This document shows, one piece after another, positions 41,956 to 53,700 of a stretch of DNA of 64,000 nucleotides. The DNA is from Bactrocera neohumeralis. Taxonomy: Eukaryota; Arthropoda; Insecta; Diptera; Tephritidae. A program made the translations under genes and the position numbers. Where the stretch lies: the NCBI RefSeq assembly GCF_024586455.1, contig NW_026089623.1, forward strand, positions 10,822,204-10,886,203, written 5' to 3'. How positions within the stretch are numbered: position 1 is the first letter of the stretch; each line of letters begins with the position of its first letter. The notes beneath the pieces were generated by a model. It was not told the DNA's origin and ran no database searches. It saw only the letters and a list, made by a program, of their open reading frames with translations.

Positions 41956-42104
41956 ATCTTCTTCTTCTTCTTCTTAATTGGCGTAGACACCGCTTACGCG
42001 ATTATAGCCGAGTTAACAACAGCGCGCCAGTCGTTTCTTCTTTCCGCTACGTGGCGCCAATTGGATATTCCAAGCGAAGTCAGGTCCTTCTCCACTTGGT
42101 CTTT

Positions 42105-42317
42105 TCAACGGAGTGGAGGTCTTCCTCTTCCTCTACTTCCCCCGGCGGGTACTGCGTCGAATACTTTCAGAGCTGGAGTGTTTTCATCCATCGGGACAAC
42201 ATCACCTAGCGAGCGTAGCCGCTGTCTTTTAATTCGCTGAACTATGTCAATGTCGACGTATATCTCGTACAGCTCGTCGTTCCATCGAATGCGATATTCG
42301 CCGTGGCCAATGCACAA
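42105..42317 (-). pseudogene. LINE d C-terminal region
   Basis: The frame MCIGHGEYRIRWNDELYEIY, then DIDIVQRIKRQRLRSLGDVV and GGSRGRGRPPLR, is the basic C-terminal part after RT in this LINE family. It is separated from the RT frame by a stop near 42369 and a frame change. Confidence 0.8.
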
Positions 42318-42368
42318 AGGACCATAAATCTTTCGCAGAATTTTTCTCTCGAAAACTCGTAACGTCGA

Positions 42369-43772
42369 CTAATCGGTTGTTGTCATCGCCCAAGCCTCTG
42401 CACCGTACAGCAGGACGGGAATTATGAGCGACTTATAGAGTTTAGCTTTTGTTCGTCGAGAGAGGACTTTACTTTTCAATTGCCTACTCAGTCCGAAGTA
42501 GCACCTGTTGGCAAGAGCAATCTTGCGTTGGATTTCCAGGCTGACATTGTTGGTGGTGTTAATGCTGGTTCCCAAATAGACGAAATAATCTACAACTTTA
42601 AAGCTATGACTGTCAACAGTGGCGTGAGCGCCAAGTCGCGAGTGCGACGACTGTTTGTTTGATGACAGGAGATATTTCGTTTTGCCCTCGTTCACTGCCA
42701 GACCCATTTTCTGTGCTTCCCTTTCCAGCCTGGAGAAAGCAGAACTAACGGCGCGGGTGTTGAGGCCGATGATATCAATAACATCGGCAGACGCCAGCAG
42801 CTGTACATTCTTATAGAAGATGGTACCTTCTCTATTTAGTTCTGCAGCTCGAACTATTTTCTCCAGAAGCAGGTTGAAGAAGTCGCACGATAGGTAGTCG
42901 CCTTGTCTGAAACCTCGTTTGATATCGAACGGCTCGGAGTGGTCCTTCCTGATCCTGACGGAGCTTTTGGTGTTACTAAACGTCAGTTTACACAGCCGTA
43001 TTAGTTTTGCCGTGATACCAAGTTCAGACATCGCGGCATAAAGGCAGCTCCTTTTCGTGCTGTCAAAAGCAGCTTTGAAACCGACGAAGAGGTGGTGTGT
43101 GTCGATTCTTCTTTCACGGGTCTTTTCCAAGATTTGGCGCATGGTGAATATCTGGTCGGTTGTTGACTTTCCAGGTCTGATAAGGTCCAATCAGTTTGTT
43201 GACGGTGGGCTTTAACCTTTCACACAATACGCTCCATAGAACCTTATATGCGATGCTGAGGAGGCTAATCCTACGGTAGTTGGGCAGATTGTGGGGTCTC
43301 CTTTTTTATGGAATGGGCATAGCACACTTAAATTCCAATCGTTGGGCATGCTTTCGTCCGACCATATTTTACAAAGAAGCTGATGCATGCTCCTTATCAG
43401 TCCTTTGCCTCTGTGTTTGAATAGCTCGGCCGGCAATCCGTCGGCCTCTGCCGCTTTGTTGTTCTTCAGGCGGGCAATTGCTATTCGAACTTCTTCATGG
43501 TCGGGCAATGGAACGTCTGCTCCATCGTCATCGATTGGGGAATCGGGGTCGCTTTCTTCTGGTGTTGTGCGTTCATTGCCATTCAGTAGGCTGGAGAAGT
43601 GTTCCCTCCATAATTTAAGTATGCTCTGGGCATCGGTCACTAGATCACCTTTTGGGGTTCTACAAGAGTATGCTCCGGTCTTGAAACTTTCTGTAAGCCG
43701 CCGCATTTTTTCGTAGAATTTTCTAGCATTACCCCTGTCGGCCAGCTTATCAAGCTCTTCGTACTCACGCAT
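42369..43772 (-). pseudogene. LINE d reverse transcriptase
   Basis: 43772-43212 encodes the pre-RT region (RKFYEKMRRLTESFKTGAYS, EEVRIAIARLKNNKAAEADG, QLLCKIWSDESMPNDWNLSV). A frameshift in the GDPTIC block follows. 43190-42369 continues with RPGKSTTDQIFTMRQILEKT, HHLFVGFKAAFDSTKR (FDF-type block), GFRQGDYLSCDFFNLLLEKI and the catalytic segment LLASADVIDIIG, where Y-A-D-D has become S-A-D-V. The end reads IIPVLLYGAEAWAMTT. Loss of one catalytic Asp shows that the copy is dead. Confidence 0.9.
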
Positions 43773-43796
43773 TTCAGCCTCTTTCTTTTTCTGTTT

Positions 43797-44905
43797 TTAA
43801 ATGCGTCTCGCTTCCCTTTTCAACTCTCGGTATCTATCCCATCCCGCACGTGTTGTGGTCGATCGTAACGTTGCGAGGTAGGCATCCTGTTTTCTCTCCG
43901 CTGCGACACGACACTCCTCGTCGTACCAGCTGTTCTTTCGCACTTTCCGAAAACTAATGGCTTTGGTTGCAGCTGTACGTAAGGAATTTGAAATGTCGTC
44001 CCACAGTTCCCTTATACCGAGTTGTTGACGAGTGCTCTCAGAGAGCAGGAGTGCAAGCCGAGTAGAAAATCGTTCGGCTGTCTGTTGTGATTGCAGCTTC
44101 TCGACGTCGAACCTTCCGTGTGTTTGTTGACGTGCGTTTTTTGATGCACAGAGGCGGGTGCGAATCTTGGCTGCAACAAGATAGTGGTTCGAGTCGATGT
44201 TAGGACCTCGGAGCGCACGCACATCTAAAACACTGGAGACGTGTTTTCCGTCTATCACAACATGAGCGATCTGGTTGGTAGTTTTTCGATCCGGAGACAG
44301 CCAGGTAGCTTGATGAATATTCTTATGCTGGAATCTAGTACTACAGATAACCATATTTCGGGCCCCGGTGAAGTCAATCAGCCTCAACCCATTTGGGCAA
44401 GTTTCGTCGTGGAGGCTGAATTTACCGACCGTGGTGCCAAAGATACCTTCTTTGCCCACCTTGGCGTTAAAGTCGCCAAGCACGATTTTGACATCGTGGC
44501 GGGGGCAGCTCTCATAAGCGCGCTCCAAGCGCTCATAGAAGTCATCTTTGGTCACCTCGTCGTTGTCTTCCGTCGGGGCATGGGCGCAAATCAGCGATAT
44601 GTTGAAGAACCTCGCTTTGAAGCGGAATGTGGCTAGACGTTCTTTCACCGGAGTACTCGGCGACGGAGTCTCTCTCCCACCACGAATCCAACACCAAACT
44701 TGCGCTCCTTTATATGGCCACTGAAGTAAATGTCACAAGGACCTACTCGTCTCTGTCCTTGTCCCGTCCATCGCATTTCTCGGACGATGGTGATGTCAGC
44801 CTTAATTTTCGCGAGGACATCAACCAGCTGGGCAGCGGCACCTTCCCAATTAAGGGTCCGGACATTCCAGGTGCATGCCCTCATATCGTAGTCCTTATTT
44901 CGTTT
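43797..44905 (-). pseudogene. LINE d endonuclease domain
   Basis: The APE-type endonuclease nicks target DNA to prime reverse transcription. From about 44905 the frame reads RACTWNVRTLNWEGAAAQLV (Asn of the N-V-R active-site block), VREMRWTGQGQRRVGPCDIY and HIKERKFGVGFVVGERL, up to 44645. After a frame change at about 44648, ICAHAPTEDNDEVTKDDFYE, KIVLGDFNAKVG (catalytic G-D-F-N), TTNQIAHVVIDG and NIDSNHYLVAAKI follow (S-D-H active site changed to S-N-H). The Q-I-D-H to Q-I-A-H and S-D-H to S-N-H changes would disable it. Confidence 0.88.
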
Positions 44906-44939
44906 GCCATGGTCGTCATCAAAAGGGGGGTCTCTCATC

Positions 44940-46860
44940 CGACAGCTGGTACGAAGAGGAGCGAAAACAGAATGCATACCTCGCAACATCACGATCAACC
45001 ACAGCACGTGCGGGATGCGATAACCAACGAGAGTTGAAGAGGAAAATGAGTCGCATTTGCAGACAAAAAAGTAAGAGGGAAAAAGCATAACAAGCTGGCC
45101 GACAGGGGTAATGCCCGAAAACTCTACAAAAAGATGCGGCGACTAACAGAAGGTTTCAAGGCCGGCGCATACTCTTGTCGAATTCCCAGAGGTGATCTAG
45201 TAACCGATGTCCAGAGCATTATGGAGGGAAAACTTCTTAGCCTGCTGAATGGCAGTGAAAGCATAACGCCAGGAGAAGGCGACCCCGATTCCTCAATCGA
45301 TGACGATCGAACAGACATTTCACTGCCCGACCATGAAAAAGTTCGAATAGTAATTACTCGCTTTCAGAACAGCAAACTGGCAGTGGCCGATGGATTGCCG
45401 GCCGAGCTATTCAAACACGCCGGCGAAGAGCTGATAATGAGCATGCATTAGCTTCTTTGTAAAATATGGTCGGACGAAAGCATGCCCAACGATTGGAAAT
45501 TAAGTGGGCAGATCAAATCCACAATCTGTGCCAACTACCGTAGGATGAGTCTCCTAAACATCGCATATTAGGTTCTATGGAGCGTGTTATGTGAAAGATT
45601 AAAGCCCACCGTCGACAAATTGATTGAACCTTATTAGTGTAGCTTTAGACCTGGAAAATCAACAGCCGAGCATGGAAAAGTCTGTGGAAAACACCACAGT
45701 TTTGTCGATTTCAAATCTGCTTTTGACGGCACAAAAAGAAGCTGCCTTTATGCAGCGATGTCTGAATTTGATATCCCCGCAAAACTAATACGGCTGTGTA
45801 AGCTGACGTTGAGCAATACTAAAAGCTCCGACAGGATCGGGAAGGACCTCCCAGAGCCGTTCGATACCAAACGAGATTTCAGACACGGCGACTCTCTTTC
45901 TTGTGACTACTTGTACCTACTTCTGGTGAAAATAATTCGAGCTGCAGAACTAAACCGAGAAGGTACAATCTTTTATAAGAGTGTACAGCTACTGGCGTAT
46001 GATGATGATGTTGAGCTGGGCTGGGCTTAACAACCGCGTCGTTAGATCTGCTTTCTCCAGAATGGATAAGGCAGCGGAGCAAATGGGTCTGGTGGTGAAC
46101 GAGCGCAAAACGAAATATCTCCTGTCATCAAACAAACAGTCGTCGCACTCGCGACTAGGCACCCACGTCATTGTTGTCAACGTCCGTTGTGTTTTACGTG
46201 GGTACCTGCTGACAACAGCCTTACTCCACGGCGCTCAAAAGCACAGCGGATCAAATCAATGTGTTGATCAGCACCCTGAGAATGCTGAGCGTCTTCAGCA
46301 CCAATTGGCAGTGTGGAGTGGACACACTAACCACCTTGGTCCGGTTCGAGGCCCATCTAAAACCTCTTCCGTGCTTCGGGTCCGGCACCGGGTTGCAATG
46401 CAACTCCACATTCGGTGTCAGTTCTTCCCGCATTTGGGTTTCAACCACAACCACCACGATACTCCCCGAGGGGCCAGTCCGCATGAGCAGGTTGGAGTTA
46501 CCTCCAAGGGCTCCTGCTCCCCGTGGTACCAGAATTAAGTCTCCGGACAGACCTCGTAGCCGAAACTACTACCAGTTGAGCTTCCACACGGCTCTGGACT
46601 GGTGGCCAGGAGTCATTGTTGACAGTCATACTTTGGAAGTTGTAGTTAATTTCGTCTATCTGTGAACCAGCATTAACAGCAACAACTATGTCATCATCGA
46701 AATCCAACGCAGAATAACTCTTTCCAACATGTGCTACTTGAGAAGTAAAGTCCTCTCTCGACGATCAAAACAAACTTTATAAGTCACTCATTATTCCCGT
46801 CCTGCTGTATGGCGCAGAGGCATGGACTTAAGCGGTTTCTACGCCAGTAAAGAAGAAGAA
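44940..46860 (+). mobile_element. LINE copy e, 5'-truncated, head to head with copy d
   Basis: The plus strand begins in the endonuclease-RT linker (SWYEEERKQNAYLATSRSTT at 44943) and runs through RT to the 3' end, with TTTCTACGCCAGTAAAGAAGAAGAAG at about 46836-46860. RT traces include RRLTEGFKAGAYSCRIPRGD (45134), a degenerate middle, NREGTIFYKSVQLLAYDDDV (catalytic box altered to Y-D-D-D) and ERKTKYLLSSNKQSSHSRLG. It carries a 435-bp insert at 46177. Frames are multiply broken. Confidence 0.85.
46177..46611. mobile_element. 435-bp foreign insertion in LINE e, 10-bp target duplication
   Basis: GTCATTGTTG occurs on both sides (46167-46176; 46612-46621), and removing the insert restores the LINE order (…HSRLGTHV… then …DSHTLEVV…). 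The insert is markedly G+C-richer than its surroundings and has no poly-A or terminal inverted repeat. ORFs on both strands show no domain I know. It could be a truncated non-LTR or SINE copy. Unidentified. Confidence 0.7.
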
Positions 46861-46869
46861 GCTTTACCA

Positions 46870-47210
46870 CTGAATTTGCTTGTATTTCATCTTCGCAACT
46901 AATTACCTGTAAGCTTTCATTTCTTATATAGTATTCTAGACTTTCATAATTAATCTCAGTTACCTTATTTTCACAACATTATTAAACTATTAAGTTTATT
47001 ACAAAAATTCTCTTTTGTTGAATCGCATCGGCAAGACCTTATTTTATCAATTAATTCGTCAACCGAATTTTTCCGTCCATAATTACCAATTAAAACTTTT
47101 TGAATTAATGGCCAAGTATCAACGTTACCCTTAATTGATAATGACCGTACCGCATTGCTAACAATTTTGTTCTTTGTATTTCCCATTAACAAAATTTTAA
47201 AATCAATGAG
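46870..47210 (-). pseudogene. Ty3/gypsy Gag fragment
   Basis: The minus-strand frame (47192-46971) reads MLMGNTKNKIVSNAVRSLSI, then VDTWPLIQKVLIGNYGRKNS and VDELIDKIRSCRCDSTKENF. This follows the pattern of the retrotransposon Gag helical domain (…I..KI.G.A...L…W..I…L...YG.....DEL...). It stops at 46971; open sequence in other frames continues to about 46870. No RT accompanies it. Confidence 0.6.
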
Positions 47211-47731
47211 AAAGATTCTAAACTATGTAATATGGAATCAGTTCGTTCTATAAACCCTTTTCATTACCATTGTAATGTTAGAGTGTTCAAGGTGAACGAA
47301 CGTTTTTTATTCGCTCCGTGAATTCTGTGTTTACATAAAGCAAACAAGAAAAAAAAACACAAAAAGTTGATTGAATTGATTAAATTGAAAACAAACAAAT
47401 AGAAAACAATGCACACAAATTGTTATTAATAAACATAAACAAATTGTGCACGAAGTAAAAAAAAACAAATAAACAATAATAAGTGCTGCTCAGCCTCACC
47501 AGCAAGACCGTAGGCATTCCTTAAATAGAGCTAAAAGCAACTCCTGACTAATACAAATGTAACGGCGATGATGAGTCATCGCAGCGTTCAGCTGAAAGAG
47601 AAACTAAGCAAGCGCATTTAGCAGAAGCAGCAGAAAGCAGCAGTCGGGCAACAACCAGTATGTAGGTACCAGCAAGCACCCGGACAGAGAAGGAAAACAA
47701 AATGCAGGTGAGGTGATAATGTACCAAGCAA
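47211..47731 (+). other. Non-coding; probable 5' leader of the Jockey-type LINE
   Basis: A-rich sequence with a purine-rich CAGCAGAAAGCAGCAG stretch, directly before the ORF1 reading that starts near 47732. No promoter motif was recognised with confidence. Confidence 0.35.
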
Positions 47732-47893
47732 AAAAGGATCGTCCGATCAGACTGGTATTGATCGCTTCGTAAACGTAAAAAGGAAATTAAGTCCAGTTAA
47801 ATCAGCGGTCAATACCAAAAAAATTCAACCAGGCATACCAAATGGTAAAAAGCCAGAAATCCTAAATGGCAACAGATTTGCCTTAAATGGCCA

Positions 47894-48995
47894 ATACACG
47901 ACACACATGTGCGTTCGATCTATGTAAATTCGTTTCGCCCATACACGACACACAAATCTATTTTGCGTTCGTTCTTCACACAGTTAACATGTGCGACAGG
48001 CAAGCGGAATTCAGGCAAGCAAATTGCTAATTCATTTTTTATAAGATCAATAAATTCTGATACAAAATCTTTATTAAAGGGGGAGCCTGCTTTAGAAGCT
48101 TCAAACAATAGTTGTTTTTTTTGCTTAAATCTCTTTAAAAACTATTTAACAATATTTCCCCAAAGTTATAGATTGGAGTTTGAAATATTGTCGAAGCTAG
48201 AAGGGAAATAGTGACCGAGCGTCTAACAGATATATAATCGCTTAGGCAAAAAGCGAAAACTTTGAAGCGCGTTTTCTCGCTTTTTCATTTTTACTTAATT
48301 GGCGGGCCGAATAGAAAAAAACTAAACGTCGTATGGAATTAGGGCAAAGTTTATTATCATTGGTATAAAATTATCTTTTATTTCAACTAAAAAAAATTAA
48401 GAAAAATGAAGTTTTAACATATTTTTAAACAACATAAAGTAAAATTTTTTGGTCAAAAGCCAATATTTATTCAATTTAAAAAAATTGGAAAATTTTACAC
48501 TTTTTTTTGAATTTTCTTAGTTTAACTAGAAGATAAATTATTAAAAAATATGAATCTCTTTGAATTTTTTGTTTCCGATAGAAATTGCGACCTGCATCCT
48601 GCCCGCCACATGCGAGATGCATCGGGCAATTGCTTCCCAAAGGCAGAACATCAAAGATTTCGTATCCAAAGACGTTCAAATATATAACTATAAAGCCTAG
48701 AAATTTCGCTTTAATCAATTATTTCTTTCCCTCCCAAAAAAATCCTCAAAAAATCGATTTTTTGAAGCCTCTAAAGCAGACTCCCCCTTAACACTTGACA
48801 TTGTTCGTCCGCGATCTTCACTGTTCGGCGACACGTGAGAAATGAGATTTTGTGCGCACACAACGCCATACACGACACACATGTGCGCACACTGATCGCA
48901 AAAATCAAACATTTTCGCGAACATGGATCGGTACCCATACACGAGTAAACCGCATGCGCACACATACCGATCGAACGCACATGTGTGTCGTGTAT
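47894..48995. mobile_element. Unclassified 1.1-kb inverted-repeat element
   Basis: Perfect terminal inverted repeats of 27 bp (ATACACGACACACATGTGCG plus TTCGATC) delimit it. A second inverted pair (about 48077-48104 and 48761-48789, AGGGGGAGCCTGCTTTAGAA-type) shows that the arms extend to roughly 210-235 bp. The terminal motif recurs internally near 47940 and 48867. ORF1 coding resumes on each side, confirming the limits. The flanks GGCCA and GTCCA may be a mutated 5-bp target duplication. An ORF from 47909 (100 codons) has no domain I recognise. Confidence 0.7.
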
Positions 48996-49023
48996 GTCCA
49001 CTTTTACTGAGTAAAGAATCTAA

Positions 49024-49053
49024 CGACTATGGAAAGCGTACTCCCATAGTCGT
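49024..49053. repeat. Perfect hairpin in Jockey ORF1 sequence
   Basis: CGACTATGG and CCATAGTCG pair around an 11-base loop. It is coding sequence, so the palindrome may be coincidental. Confidence 0.5.
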
Positions 49054-49652
49054 GAATGCCAAACCCCCTCCAATCTATTTGCCTAAGCGGAGCTCAAATG
49101 CGCTTGTCTTAAAACTACAAAACTCAGCAATATATAATAATAGACACAAACACTTTTCACATAGTGCCCCTGAAAAAAGGTAACATAGATGAAACAAAAA
49201 TTCAAACATACACTGAAAAAAATGTAATTGATGTTGTCAAATAATAACAAGAATTACTACTCTTACCAACTGAAGAGCTCAAAAAGCCAAGTTGTTGTCA
49301 TAAAAGGTTTAGAGTCTTCGGTAGACTCAAATGATGTTAAAGAAGCATTGGAAGAAGGTAGTTTTAGTATTAAATCAGTTGTAAACATTTTTAACTGGAA
49401 CAAAGTCCCACAACCAATGCTCAAAATTGAATTGATGCCAAATTCTAAGCCAACTTAAGAAAAATGAAACACATCCCATTTACAACCTAAAGTATCTGCT
49501 TCATCGCAGAATTACCGTTGAGGTAAAGAAAAAAAATAGTCCAGTACAATGCACAAACTTTCAAGAGTATAGACACACGAAATCATATTACACCCTACGC
49601 AGTGTCTACGTGGTGTGTGGTGATTTACATCCCACATCAAAATGTACTCTTA

Positions 49653-49978
49653 TAGCCCTAACAGACGACAGCGCTAATTTGCATTAGGGGGCTTAATTTA
49701 CATTAACTTGCGCTCTTCACCCATGTTAATGCAAATTTGTAATGCACAAGAATTTCTTCGTTCGAATTTTTTCGTTTAATTTATATTGATTTTCCAAAAA
49801 TACCAAAATTTCTCTTAATAATTTCTCATATCCACTTTTATTTCACTTTTTTCTAAATAAATAAACAAATCTCAGAATCAGCTGTCTAAATGCACAAGTC
49901 TGATGTTTGTCACTATAAAATTTCAAAGCGCATTAGCGTTGCTTAATGCGCATTAATTTTGCTCGTCTGTCGGGGCTA
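49653..49978. mobile_element. MITE, 326 bp, TSD TTA (Harbinger-type)
   Basis: The ends are TAGCCCTAACAGACGA and, reverse-complemented, TAGCCCCGACAGACGA. Both are flanked by TTA (49650-49652; 49979-49981). TAATGCGCATTAA-type motifs lie inside both ends. It interrupts the zinc-knuckle region of Jockey ORF1. Its inverted repeats differ from those of the MITE at 36066. Confidence 0.85.
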
Positions 49979-50017
49979 TTAAGAAAGAGGATGTAATTAA
50001 AAATATAGTAATTTTGG

Positions 50018-50208
50018 CATTCACCGTCGAACTGTCATCGTAACCGGTTGCTTTTCGCTCTGTGCTTATTGAGTTTGTTAAAACGGTATAACGGTTTGTT
50101 CTGCGTTTATATTACGCTCGTGCTTTGTTTGTGAATTAATTTTTTATCGTTTTATATCTTTTCAATCACTTAATTTCTTAATTTGTTAAACTAAAATTCG
50201 CGTTTACT
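50018..50208 (+). other. 5' UTR of a second LINE
   Basis: G+C rises sharply (CACCGTCGAACTGTCATCG…) right after the Jockey trace, and the next start codon is at 50209. I infer that this is the 5' end of the LINE whose ORF1 follows. Confidence 0.5.
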
Positions 50209-50613
50209 ATGGCCCCTGGGGCCACCAAATTAGGGGATAATAGGTTTCCCTATTATCTCCAATAATGAAAAAGAAAAGAAAAAAACCAAATCCGATCCCG
50301 TTAGACCAATTTCCAGAATTACCAGTCTCAAACACGGATGATCCAAAATTTTTGGTCATGTCATCGCTGGACGACAACAAGCCACTTAATTCGTCATCAT
50401 GCTTCGCTACGTATAAAGGTATTCAAGCAATCAGTAAGGAAGTAAGTAAAGTTACTGAGCTACGTGATGGTAGCCTACTGCTCTTTGTAAATAACAACAA
50501 AACAGCTAGCAAATTTCTTTCTGCAAAAATTTTACCTGGCGGAGGTCATATCAATGTCAAGCTTCATAATACTTTGAATACGGTTAAAGGCACCATATAC
50601 GCCCCATTCCTGA
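50209..50613 (+). pseudogene. LINE ORF1 (I/LOA/Jockey-group Gag-like), cut by gap 3
   Basis: The start MAPGATKLGDNRFP is in frame 1; a one-base slip near 50247 passes into the frame that is open from 50253 to the gap (PIMKKKRKKPNPIPLDQFPE…). The domain then reads KPLNSSSCFATYKGIQAISK, VTELRDGSLLLFVNNNKTAS and INVKLHNTLNTVKGTIYAPF, the RRM-like Gag domain of I/LOA/Jockey-group ORF1 proteins (pattern: L.dGsLLv.v … lN..kG.i). It may be otherwise intact; the rest lies in the gap or is lost. Confidence 0.75.
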
Positions 50614-50713
50614 NNNNNNNNNNNNNNNNNNNNNNNNNNNNNNNNNNNNNNNNNNNNNNNNNNNNNNNNNNNNNNNNNNNNNNNNNNNNNNNNNNNNNNN
50701 NNNNNNNNNNNNN
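50614..50713. other. Assembly gap 3 (100 N)
   Basis: Exactly 100 N between LINE ORF1 and the first satellite monomer. The true junction and gap length are unknown. Confidence 0.98.
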
Positions 50714-53700
50714 CCCAATAACATCAAAAGGGCTAGTTAGCATAAAAATGTAAAACTCATATTTTTACGCAACTCTGTATTGATTGCTTAATGAGTGTGT
50801 ACCAAAAAATCGATTCAACACCTTAATATAACATTGTTAGATTGTTCCAAATACACTGTCTTTATGGCTATACGAAAACTCTATGACAACTCCAATAACA
50901 TCAAAACGGCTAGTTAGCATAAATATGTAAAGTTCATATTTTTACGCATTTTTATATTGATTGCTTAATGAGTATGTACCAAAAAATCCATTCTACACCT
51001 TAAATTAAGATTGTAAAATTGTTCCAAATACACCGTCGTTATGGCTATAGGACAACTCTATGACAACTCCAGTAACAGCAAAACAGCTTATTAACAGAAA
51101 TATGTAAAGTTCATATTTTTACGCATCTTGATAACGATTGCTTAATGTGTATGTACCAAAAAATCGATTCTACACCTTAATATAAGATTGTGAAATTGCT
51201 CCAAATACACTGTCGTTATGGCTATACGACAACTCTATGACAACTCCAATAACATCAAAACGGCTATTAGCATAAATATGTAAAGTTCATATTTTTACAC
51301 AACTTGATATCGATTGCTTAAGTACTAAAAAATCGATTATACACCTTAATATAAGATTGTGAAATTTTTCCAAATACACTGTCGTTATGGCTATACGACA
51401 ACTCTATGACAACTCCCATAACTTCAAAAAGGCTAATTAGGATAACTATGTAAATTTCATCTTTTTGCGCAACTTCATATCAATTGCATAATGTGTATGA
51501 ACCAAAAAATCAATTCTACACCTTAATTTAAGATTATAAAATTGTTCCAAATACATTGTCGCTATGGCTATAGGACAACTCTACGACAACTCCAATAACA
51601 TCAAAACGGCTAATTAGCATAAATATGTAAAGTTCATATTTTTACGCAACTAGATATCGATTGCTTAATGCGTATGTACTAAAAAATCGATTCTACACCT
51701 TAATTTAAGATTGTCAAATTGTTCCAAATACACTGTCGTTATTGCTATAGGACAACTCTATGACAACCCCAATAACATCAAAACGGCTAGTTAGCATAAA
51801 AATGTAAAGTTCATATTTTTACGCAACTGGATATCGATTGCTTAATGAGTGTGTACCAAAAAATCGATTCAACACCTTAATATAAGCTTGTGAAGTTTAT
51901 TCATATACACTGTCGCTTTTGCTGTACGACAACTCTATGACAACTCTAATAACATCAAAACGGCTAGTTAGCATAAATATGTAAAGTTCATATTTTTACG
52001 CATTTTGATATCGATTGCTTAATATGTATGTATAAAAAATCGATTCTACACCTTAACAAAAGATTATGAAATTGTTCCAAATACACCGTCGTTATGGCTA
52101 TAGGACAACTCTATGACAACTCCAATAACATCAAACTGCTAATTAACAGAAATATGTAAAGTTCATATTTTTACGCATCTTGATAACGATTCCTTAATGT
52201 ATATGTTCTAAAAAATCGATTATACACGTTAATATAAGATTGTGAAAATGCTCCAAATGCACTGTCGTTATGGCTATACGACAACTCTATGACAACTCCA
52301 ATAAGATCAAAACGGCTAGTAAGCATAAATATGTGAAGTTCATATTTTTACGCAACTTGATATCGATTGCTAATGTGTATGTACTAAAAAATCGGTTCTA
52401 CACCTTAATATAAGATTATGAAATTGCTCCAAATACACTGTCGTTATGGCTATACGACAACTCTATGACAACTCCAATAACATCAAAACGACTAATTAAC
52501 AGAAATATGTAAAGTTCATATTTTTACAAAACTTGATATCGATTGCTTAATGTGTATGTACTAAAAAATCGATTCTACACATTAATATAAGATTGTGAAA
52601 TTTCTCCAAAGACACTGTCGTTATGGCTATGCGACAACTCTATGACAACTCCAATAACATCAAAACGGCTAATTAGCATAAATATGCTAAGCTCATATTT
52701 TATGCAATCTTGAAATCGATTGCTTAATGTATATGTAATAAAAAATCGATTTTACACCTTAATATAAAATTGTGAAAATGCTCCAAATACACTGTCGTTA
52801 TGGCTATACGACAACTCTATGACAACTCAAATAACATCAAAACGGCGAGTCAGCATAACTATGTAAATTTCATATTTTTACGCAACTTGATATCGATGGC
52901 TTAATGTGTATGTATAAAAAAATCGATTCTACACCTTAATATAAGATTGTGAAATTGCTCCAAATACACTGTCGTTATGGCTATACGATAACTCTATGAC
53001 AACTCCAATAACATCAAAACGGCTAGTTAGCATAAATATGTAAATTTCATATTTTTACGCAACTTCATATCGATTGCTTAATGTGTATGTACCAAAAAAT
53101 CCATTCTACACCTTGATTTAGGAATGTTACATTGTTCCAAATACACTGTCGTTATGGCTATACGACAACTCTATGAAAGCTCCAATAACATCAAAACGGC
53201 TAGTTAGCATAAATATGTAAAGTTCATATTTTTACGCAACTTGATATCGATTGCTTAATGTATATGTATCAAAAAATCGATTCTACACCTTAACTTAAGA
53301 TTGTGAAATTGCTCCAAAGACACTGTCGTTATGGCTATACGGCTATGACAACTAAGAGAACGGCTAGTAAGCATAAATATGCTATTTATTTTTACACAAC
53401 TTGATATCGATTGCTTAATGTGTATGTATCAAAAAATCCATCCTACACCTTAACATAAGATCGTGAAATTGCTCCAAATATACTGTCGCTATTGCTATAC
53501 GACAACTCTATGACAACTCCAATAACATCAACACGGGTAATTAGAAAAATATGTAAAGTTCATATTTTAACGCAACTTGATATCGATTGCTTAATGAGTA
53601 TGTACTAAAAAATCGATTATACACCTTAATTTAAGATTGTAAAATTGTCCCAAATACACTGTCGTTATGGCTATACGACAGCTCTATGACAACTCCAATT

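Larger units (their letters stand above)
41956..44940 (-). mobile_element. LINE copy d, nearly full length (tephritid-type non-LTR element)
   Basis: One ORF fossil runs from the endonuclease start (about 44905) to a zinc/GRGRPP-type C-terminus (42105). The 3' end GGCGTAGACACCGCTTACGC is followed by a (TTC)n tract (41958-41976, i.e. a (GAA)n tail). It is about 2.98 kb long and matches LINE fragments a, b, c and e. The clade is probably RTE or close to it, judged from a single ORF with an APE-type endonuclease and the short microsatellite tail. Confidence 0.85.
47732..50010 (+). pseudogene. Jockey-type LINE ORF1 (Gag-like), interrupted twice
   Basis: ORF1 proteins of Jockey elements bind RNA. 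The reading runs SSDQTGIDRFVNVKRKLSPV … NGNRFALNG (to 47893), resumes after the inverted-repeat element with LLSKESNDYGKRTPIVVNAK and PPPIYLPKRSSNALVLKLQN, and then with KNYYSYQLKSSKSQVVVIKG and DSNDVKEALEEGSF (the PRE/C2HC-associated domain, 49228-49458). After frameshifts VQCTNFQEYRHTKSYYTLRS and VYVVCGDLHPTSKCTLIA give degraded zinc knuckles, cut by a MITE at 49653. Sequence after 49979 (…KKEDVIKN…) may be its last trace. ORF2 is absent. Confidence 0.75.

Noticed and set aside
44241..44636. Plus-strand ORFs opposite LINE d (also 43387-43716, 42480-42662)
   Set aside because: They are antisense shadows of the LINE coding sequence.
41956..46860. Twin-priming 5' inversion of a single LINE
   Set aside because: Each copy has its own 3' end and tail, and they overlap in content, so there are two elements.
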